Of a stretch of 64,000 nt of DNA, positions 58,244-64,000 are shown piece after piece. Each line of letters opens with the position of its first letter. Within the stretch, counting starts at the first letter, position 1. The stretch comes from Polyangiaceae bacterium (GTDB lineage: Bacteria > Myxococcota_A > Polyangia > Polyangiales > Polyangiaceae): the NCBI GenBank assembly GCA_016712345.1, contig JADJRH010000011.1, positions 3,162,001 to 3,226,000 of the forward strand. Direction: 5' to 3'. The notes below the pieces were generated by a model, which was not told the DNA's origin, did not search any database, and saw only the letters and a program-made list of their open reading frames with translations. Made by a program: the position numbers and the translations under genes.

Positions 58244-60079
58244 GTGGATACCCTCGTGGCGGCGGGAGCCGTTTTGTCACTACTTCTGTTGGTGTACCTC
58301 TTTTTTTGTGCTGCTTTTCCCGGAGAAACTCTCGTGAGTCTACAGTCGAACCTCACAGTGGTTGTGTACATCGCCTTGGTCACCGCCCTCGCAATACCAC
58401 TGGGCCTCTACATCCATCGTGTATTTTTCGGCGAGGTTCCCGTTGTTCGCCGCGTTCTTGATCCCGTGGAAACAGCCCTGTTGCGCCTAGCGGGAGTACA
58501 AAAAGACACAGCGATGGATTGGAAAAAGTACGCTGTATCCGTGTTGGTTTTTAACGGAGCCGGCGTCGTGTTGCTCTACCTGCTCCAGCGCTTCCAATCC
58601 AACTTACCCTTGAATCCGGGGCAGCTTCCCTCCCCTTCCCGCTCCCTGGCGTTTAACACCGCGGTGAGCTTTGTCACCAACACCAACTGGCAAGCGTACA
58701 GCGGAGAAACAACGCTCAGTTACTTGGTACAAATGCTCGGTTTGACAGTGCAGAACTTTCTCTCCGCAGCAACGGGTATGGCCGTGCTGGCAGCCCTTAT
58801 TCGAGGAATTGTTCAGAAACAAACCTCCACACTGGGTAACTTCTGGGTAGATCTGGTGCGCATTGTCCTGTACGTGCTTCTCCCCTTGTCCTTTTTGTTT
58901 GCCCTGTTTCTTGTGGCAAACGGTGTTGTCCAAACGCTCGATCCTTCCCCACTCACATCGTGGATCTCCCCTTCGCCAAGCGTGGGCGAAATGGGAGCAA
59001 CCGGTACGGGTGTCGCGCTCGGCCCCGTGGCCTCCCAAGTGGCCATTAAACAGCTCGGCACCAATGGCGGCGGCTTTTTTAACGCCAATTCTGCCCACCC
59101 GTTTGAAAACCCAACAGCTCTTTCCAACCTGCTTCAGATGGTGGCCATTCTGTTACTACCGGCGTCGCTGTGCTTCACTTTCGGCGCCGCCGTGAAAGAC
59201 AAGCGCCAAGGGATCGCCTTGTTTTCTACCATGCTCGCGCTATTTGTCCCCGCTGCCCTCTACTGCATCTGGGTAGAATCGCAACCCCATCCGTTGCTGG
59301 CCGGTCTACCCATTGACCACACCGCTTCTCAACTCATGTCGGGCGGAAACATGGAAGGCAAAGAAGTGCGATTTGGAACCGATTTGTCGGCACTTTGGGC
59401 CACCGCAACCACCGCTGCTTCGAGTGGAAGCGTCAATGCTTCTCACGACAGTTTTCTACCCATGGGTGGAATGGTTCCGTTGTGGATGATCCTACTCGGG
59501 GAAATTGTTTTCGGAGGCGTAGGATCCGGCCTGTATGGCCTTCTAGCCTACGTCCTTGTGGCGGTATTGCTCGCGGGCTTAATGGTAGGTCGCACGCCTG
59601 AATATCTCGGGAAGAAGATCGAAGCGTTTGAAATGAAGATGGTATCGCTTGTCATCTTGATACCGGCTTGCACGGTTCTTGTGGCTACCGCTGTTGCCGT
59701 GAGCATTCCCCAGGGAACCTCGGCTGTTGGTAACCCGGGCCCACACGGGTTCACGGAGGTCTTGTATGCTTTTGCATCGGCCGCCAACAACAACGGTTCA
59801 GCATTTGGCGGCCTCACTGCCAACGGAACTTTTTATACAACTTCCATTGCCATCGCCATGTGGATTGGAAGGTTTGGGGTGATCGTACCTGTGCTGGCTC
59901 TCGCAGGTTCGCTCGCAAAGAAAAAGACAACACCCCCCGGACTGGGTACTTTGCCTACCCACAGCACCCTCTTCGTGGGGCTCCTGATTGGGGTGATTTT
60001 ACTTGTGGGTGCGCTCACCTTTATACCAGCTCTGGCGCTCGGCCCCGTTGTTGAACACCTGAGTTTCACCTCACCCTGA
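58244..60079 (+). CDS. kdpA: Potassium-transporting ATPase KdpA with fused KdpF-like N-terminus
   Basis: 611 residues from GTG 58244, with GGAG 6 bp upstream; the same frame also offers TTG at 58232. The KdpA part has the potassium filter loops VTNTNWQAYSGE, GTNGGGFFNANSAHPFENPT and ANNNGSAFGGL and starts near residue 45 (SNLTVVVYIALVTALAIPLG). The first ~35 residues (VAAGAVLSLLLLVYLFFCAA then FPGETL) are one membrane helix with the YLxxA-x-PE pattern of the tiny subunit KdpF. The total is about 55 residues longer than E. coli KdpA (557), as expected for a KdpF-KdpA fusion. KdpA is the potassium-binding and pore subunit. Confidence 0.93.
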   Translation: MDTLVAAGAVLSLLLLVYLFFCAAFPGETLVSLQSNLTVVVYIALVTALAIPLGLYIHRVFFGEVPVVRRVLDPVETALLRLAGVQKDTAMDWKKYAVSVLVFNGAGVVLLYLLQRFQSNLPLNPGQLPSPSRSLAFNTAVSFVTNTNWQAYSGETTLSYLVQMLGLTVQNFLSAATGMAVLAALIRGIVQKQTSTLGNFWVDLVRIVLYVLLPLSFLFALFLVANGVVQTLDPSPLTSWISPSPSVGEMGATGTGVALGPVASQVAIKQLGTNGGGFFNANSAHPFENPTALSNLLQMVAILLLPASLCFTFGAAVKDKRQGIALFSTMLALFVPAALYCIWVESQPHPLLAGLPIDHTASQLMSGGNMEGKEVRFGTDLSALWATATTAASSGSVNASHDSFLPMGGMVPLWMILLGEIVFGGVGSGLYGLLAYVLVAVLLAGLMVGRTPEYLGKKIEAFEMKMVSLVILIPACTVLVATAVAVSIPQGTSAVGNPGPHGFTEVLYAFASAANNNGSAFGGLTANGTFYTTSIAIAMWIGRFGVIVPVLALAGSLAKKKTTPPGLGTLPTHSTLFVGLLIGVILLVGALTFIPALALGPVVEHLSFTSP

Positions 60080-60160
60080 CGCGATCCCTACTCAACTGTT
60101 TCGGCGGCGGCGGACAAACCGTCTACCCCATCGTTCTGCCAGTTTTTGGAGAAAAACAAC

Positions 60161-62263
60161 GTGTCTGAGCGCGAATTAACAAATAGTAACTCTGCCCGGC
60201 GACCACTCTTGCCCATGCCGATATTCAAACGGGCAGTCGTTGGTGCCTTTACCAAGCTCGATCCACGCAAGATGGTAAAAAACCCCGTCATGCTTGTTGT
60301 GGAAGTGGGCAGTGCTTTTACAACTGTGTTGGCCATTTCGGCCTTGATCTCCGGCAAGGCCGAACCTGGGAGCGGCTCCGCGTGGTTCGTACTCCTTGTG
60401 GCTGTTTGGCTTTGGTTCACAGTGTTGTTTGCCAACTTCGCTGAGGCCGTTGCCGAAGGCCGCGGTAAGGCGCAGGCCGATTCGCTCCGAAGCGCGCGTA
60501 AAAGTGTCAAGGCTCGCCGCCTCGCCGAAGCGCGCCGCGACGCTTCGATCACCGAGGTTGATTCAGCAAACCTGACAGCCGGCGCATTTGTACTTGTTGA
60601 GGCGGGTGACGTGATCCCGGGTGATGGGGAGATTGTCGAAGGAGTCGCCTCGGTCAATGAGAGCGCAATCACCGGCGAAAGTGCGCCCGTTATTCGAGAG
60701 GCGGGCGGAGATCACAGCTCTGTAACGGGCGGCACGCGGGTGATCTCCGATTGGTTGATTGTCAAAATCACGCAAAACCCGGGTGAGAGTTTTCTCGATC
60801 GGATGATTGGCATGGTCGAGGGCGCAAAACGCCGCAAAACACCCAATGAGATTGTTCTCGACATTCTACTCGCGGGTTTGACCATTGTGTTTCTCCTTGT
60901 CACAGCCACGCTCTACCCATTTTCAAAGTACGCTGTATCGTCCACGGGTCAGGGAGATCCCGTTGGTTTAACAGTCCTTGTGGCGCTGCTTGTCTGCCTT
61001 ATTCCAACAACCATCGGCGGCCTCTTGTCTGCCATTGGAATTGCGGGGATGGACAGAATGATCCAAGCCAACGTCCTTGCAACTTCGGGCAGAGCCGTGG
61101 AGGCGGCGGGTGATGTGGATGTGCTGCTGCTCGACAAAACAGGCACGATCACGCTTGGAAACCGTCAGGCAACCGAGTTTATACCGGCGCCGGGAGTAGA
61201 AGAAAAAGACCTCGCCGACGCCGCTCAACTGGCTTCTTTGGCCGACGAAACGCCCGAGGGGAGGAGCATTGTTGTGTTGGCCAAAGAGCGCTTTGGACTG
61301 CGAGGCCGCGATGTGACTGCCCTCGGCGCGCGATTTGTACCCTTCACCGCTCAAACTCGAATGAGCGGCGTCGATCTGAATGATCGACAAATCCGAAAGG
61401 GAGCCACCGACGCCGTTGAACGATTTGTAACCAACCTCGGAGGTCAGGTTTCTGCCGAGGTCAAAAAGCAAATTCATCATGTTGCCAAAGACGGTGCCAC
61501 CCCTCTCGTTGTGGCACAAGACAACCGCGTTTTGGGCGTTGTTCGCCTCAAAGACATCGTGAAAGGCGGCATAAAAGCGCGCTTTTCAGAAATGCGCAAC
61601 GCCGGGATCGTGACTGTGATGATCACCGGCGACAACGCCGTTACCGCCGCAGCGATCGCCGCCGAAGCCGGGGTAGATGACTACCTTGCCAATGCCACGC
61701 CTGAAATGAAACTGGCACGCATTCGAGACTATCAATCCAAAGGTCATATTGTTGCGATGACAGGTGACGGCACCAACGACGCTCCGGCCCTCGCTCAGGC
61801 CGACGTTGCTGTGGCCATGGGAACAGGTACACAAGCCGCCAAAGAAGCGGGAAATATGGTCGACCTTGACTCCAACCCAACCAAGCTGCTCCAGGTGGTT
61901 GAAATTGGAAAACAAATGCTGATGACGCGCGGCGCGCTCACAACCTTCAGCGTTGCAAACGACGTTTCCAAATATTTTGCTATTATTCCAGCGGCATTTG
62001 CAGCCACCTACCCATCGCTTGGCAAACTCAACATTCTGCACCTCCACTCACCTGCAAGCGCCATCTTGAGCGCTGTCATCTTTAACGCCCTGATTCTGGT
62101 CGCGCTCATCCCCGTCGCCCTACGCGGTGTTCGATATCGCCCAGCGCCGGCGGCGGAGTTGCTTCGCCACAATCTCCTTGTCTACGGTTTGGGAGGCCTC
62201 GTGTTGCCCTTCCCGTGCATTAAGTTGATTGATATGATCATTGCCGCATTGAGGCTTGTATGA
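60161..62263 (+). CDS. kdpB: Potassium-transporting ATPase subunit KdpB
   Basis: 700 residues from GTG 60161, with GGAG 9 bp upstream. It is a P-type ATPase of the Kdp type: the phosphorylation motif DKTGTITLGNR, the actuator loop SAITGESAPV, MVTGD-like MITGDNAVTAAAIAAEAGVD, and the hinge MTGDGTNDAPALAQADVAVA with MGTGTQAAKEAGNMVDLDSN. The potassium transport complex KdpFABC works at low external potassium in the inner membrane. The gene starts 81 bp after KdpA and overlaps KdpC by four bases (ATGA). Confidence 0.97.
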   Translation: MSERELTNSNSARRPLLPMPIFKRAVVGAFTKLDPRKMVKNPVMLVVEVGSAFTTVLAISALISGKAEPGSGSAWFVLLVAVWLWFTVLFANFAEAVAEGRGKAQADSLRSARKSVKARRLAEARRDASITEVDSANLTAGAFVLVEAGDVIPGDGEIVEGVASVNESAITGESAPVIREAGGDHSSVTGGTRVISDWLIVKITQNPGESFLDRMIGMVEGAKRRKTPNEIVLDILLAGLTIVFLLVTATLYPFSKYAVSSTGQGDPVGLTVLVALLVCLIPTTIGGLLSAIGIAGMDRMIQANVLATSGRAVEAAGDVDVLLLDKTGTITLGNRQATEFIPAPGVEEKDLADAAQLASLADETPEGRSIVVLAKERFGLRGRDVTALGARFVPFTAQTRMSGVDLNDRQIRKGATDAVERFVTNLGGQVSAEVKKQIHHVAKDGATPLVVAQDNRVLGVVRLKDIVKGGIKARFSEMRNAGIVTVMITGDNAVTAAAIAAEAGVDDYLANATPEMKLARIRDYQSKGHIVAMTGDGTNDAPALAQADVAVAMGTGTQAAKEAGNMVDLDSNPTKLLQVVEIGKQMLMTRGALTTFSVANDVSKYFAIIPAAFAATYPSLGKLNILHLHSPASAILSAVIFNALILVALIPVALRGVRYRPAPAAELLRHNLLVYGLGGLVLPFPCIKLIDMIIAALRLV

Positions 62264-62859
62264 ACCGATTTTATGCGTTGCGCCCCACCCTTGTTTTGTT
62301 GGGAATTTTCACCCTTCTTACCGGAGTGATCTACCCTTTGTCGGTAACGGCTGTTGCGCATGCCGCGTTCCCCAAGCAGGCCCACGGAAGCCTTGTTCAA
62401 CGCGACGGTAAGGTGGTCGGGTCCGATCTCATCGGTCAACCGTTTGCCGATCCCAAATATTTTTGGTCGCGCCCGTCGGCCACAACGCCGTTTGAGTACA
62501 ACGCCGGATCGTCGTCCGCCTCCAATCTGGGGCCGTCAAACCCGGCGCTTCGACAGCGGGTAGAAGAGCGTATTGCCGCCCTGCGCGCGGCGGATCCTGA
62601 AAACCTTGACCCTATTCCGATCGATCTTGTCACCACTTCGGCCAGTGGGCTCGATCCACATATTTCTCCGGCGGCCGCTCTCTACCAGGTTTCCCGGGTT
62701 GCAAAGGCGCGCGGTTTGGCGCCGGACCGGGTGACTCAGCTTGTGTACACATTTGTCAAACGACCGGCTCTGGGGCTTTTGGGGGCGCCCCACGTGAACG
62801 TGTTGCACCTGAATTTGGCCCTTGACTCAATGGTCGAAAATCAACCCTCGACCAAATGA
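62260..62859 (+). CDS. kdpC: Potassium-transporting ATPase subunit KdpC
   Basis: 199 residues, close to the ~190 usual for KdpC. A single N-terminal membrane helix (LVLLGIFTLLTGVIYPLSVT) is followed by family segments GSLVQRDGKVVGSDLIGQPF, YFWSRPSATTPFEYNAGSSS, ASNLGPSNPALRQRVEERIA and VTTSASGLDPHISPAAALYQ. The subunit stabilises the complex and assists ATP binding. The ATG overlaps the KdpB stop, so the two are coupled. Confidence 0.95.
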   Translation: MNRFYALRPTLVLLGIFTLLTGVIYPLSVTAVAHAAFPKQAHGSLVQRDGKVVGSDLIGQPFADPKYFWSRPSATTPFEYNAGSSSASNLGPSNPALRQRVEERIAALRAADPENLDPIPIDLVTTSASGLDPHISPAAALYQVSRVAKARGLAPDRVTQLVYTFVKRPALGLLGAPHVNVLHLNLALDSMVENQPSTK

Positions 62860-62909
62860 AAAAAGGCGACGATGATGGGCACCGACCCAACTGCCGGTGA
62901 ACTCGTGAA

Positions 62910-64000
62910 ATGACTGAGCGCGACGATCGCCCCGATCCCGACAAGCTCCTAGCGCGAGTGAGCGCGGAAGAAGCTCGGCATCGTCGCGCCAAACTCAAGG
63001 TGTACCTTGGGTATGCGCCGGGGGTTGGCAAAACCTTCACCATGCTTGAAAACGCGCGCGAAATGCTCGCGTCCGACAAGGAAGTTGTGGTGGGGCTTGT
63101 GGAGACGCACGGTCGTTATGACACTGCGTCGCTCGTTCTCGGGTTACCCCTTTTGCCGCGTCGAGCGATTGAATACAAAGGCAAAATCGTTGAAGAGTTT
63201 GACCTAGAAGCCGCCCTTGAACGACGGCCTGCGGTCGTGTTGGTGGACGAGCTTGCCCACCACAACGCGCCCGGATCGCGCCACGACAAACGCTGGCGCG
63301 ACGTGATGGACCTGCTCGACGCCGGAATCGATGTTCACACAACGTTGAACGTTCAGCACATTGAAAGTCTGAACGATGTGATTGAGCAGATCACCACCGT
63401 TCGGGTGCGTGAAACCGTACCCGACGCTGTGTTAGAACGGGCAGATGAAATTGAGCTGGTAGATATTCCACCTGAAGAGTTGGTCAAACGCCTGAAGGAC
63501 GGCAAGGTGTACGTTCCAGAACAGGCCGCCACCGCAATTGACCACTTTTTTAGAAGGGGTAACCTCCTCGCGCTGCGCGAACTTGCCCTTCGAAAAGCGG
63601 CCGATCGGGTAGATCTCGATGTTCGAGCGTATCGAGAAGAGCACTCTATTGATATACCTTGGCCCGCGGGCGAGCGCATCTTGGTGTGTGTGGGTCCAAG
63701 CCCGGCCTCAGCCCGTTTGGTGCGCGCTACACGTAGAATGGCAGCGGGACTGCGGGCGGCATGGGTCGCTGTCTATGTTGAAGATCTGCGCGTGCCGCTC
63801 GATGCAAAGGCCAAAGAGCGGACAGACGCTCATCTCCGCCTGGCAGAATCGCTCGGCGCGGAGGTGGTTCGACTGTCAGGTGTCGGGGTTGGGGAAGCTC
63901 TACTCACCTATGCTCGCCGCCACAATGTCACACGAATTGTTCTTGGCAAACCTACCCATGCTCGCATCCTCGACAGGTTAAGGAGTTCTGTTCTCGACGA
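62910..64000 (+). CDS. kdpD: Sensor kinase KdpD, N-terminal part (cut by window end)
   Basis: At least 363 residues, open to the right edge. ATG 62910 is the start: MTERDDRPDPDKLLARVSAE, then KVYLGYAPGVGKTFTMLENA with the KdpD Walker A motif, VVLVDELAHHNAPGSRHDKR with Walker B, and NVQHIESLNDVIEQIT. From residue ~248 a universal-stress-protein-like domain follows (ERILVCVGPSPASARLVRAT, RIVLGKP). This is the KdpD cytoplasmic sensor domain that detects potassium limitation. The membrane helices and histidine kinase must lie beyond 64000, probably followed by KdpE. The gene is 50 bp after KdpC. Confidence 0.95.
   Translation, partial: MTERDDRPDPDKLLARVSAEEARHRRAKLKVYLGYAPGVGKTFTMLENAREMLASDKEVVVGLVETHGRYDTASLVLGLPLLPRRAIEYKGKIVEEFDLEAALERRPAVVLVDELAHHNAPGSRHDKRWRDVMDLLDAGIDVHTTLNVQHIESLNDVIEQITTVRVRETVPDAVLERADEIELVDIPPEELVKRLKDGKVYVPEQAATAIDHFFRRGNLLALRELALRKAADRVDLDVRAYREEHSIDIPWPAGERILVCVGPSPASARLVRATRRMAAGLRAAWVAVYVEDLRVPLDAKAKERTDAHLRLAESLGAEVVRLSGVGVGEALLTYARRHNVTRIVLGKPTHARILDRLRSSVLD

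Overview
The window looks like a chromosomal segment of a myxobacterium (Myxococcota), although at roughly 55-60 % GC by eye it is lower than most cultured members. The evidence is the number of large secreted or lipid-anchored proteins with Ser/Thr/Gly-rich linkers, a MopE-type motif and a MYXO-CTERM-like C-terminus at 36916-38685, a eukaryotic-like Ser/Thr kinase fused to an AAA ATPase and TPRs, and FG-GAP/UnbV proteins. No mobile-element transposase, CRISPR array or rRNA was seen.

Layout. (1) 1-6170, minus strand: part of an extracellular contractile injection (phage-tail-like) operon, with unknown protein, sheath, tube, zinc-ribbon baseplate-type protein, an overlooked 59-codon gene, a palindrome-rich Pro/Ala protein, a Pvc16/DUF4255 protein and the start of one more gene, nearly all translationally coupled. 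(2) 6493-9402: two lipoproteins and a decayed ATPase gene. (3) 8437-36669: a spike/effector island with four VgrG genes, an Rhs protein with PAAR-like head, a PAAR-zincin protein, a phospholipase D, OmpA/peptidoglycan-binding and LysM proteins, and DUF2169, thiolase-HEAT and DUF6484 accessory proteins. No T6SS membrane or sheath genes are present; the only sheath and tube are those of block 1. (4) 36916-46645: surface proteins, a cyclophilin, and a three-gene operon joining an unknown protein, a radical SAM/SPASM enzyme and an FGE-fold protein. (5) 46798-53867: the large kinase, then an amidoligase operon (RimK-like ATP-grasp, circularly permuted ATP-grasp, GCS2 ligase). (6) 54091-55260: tRNA-Val(TAC), tRNA-Asp(GTC), a terminator and non-coding repeats. 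(7) 55261-56653: an atypical glutaredoxin, a double PARP-type zinc-finger protein and a 16-residue-repeat cysteine protein. (8) 56763-64000: a porin and the Kdp potassium system, with KdpF apparently fused to KdpA, then KdpB, KdpC and the sensor KdpD, cut by the window end.

Two genome-scale oddities cross all blocks: the octamer GTGTACAC (16 copies found by eye, about one expected) and the heptamer GGGTAGA/TCTACCC (about 60 found, about eight expected). Both occur in several reading frames, so protein sequence does not drive them. Several genes also carry one-base frameshifts, mostly at homopolymers, which may be assembly errors or real decay. All family calls come from reading the sequence; no database search was run.
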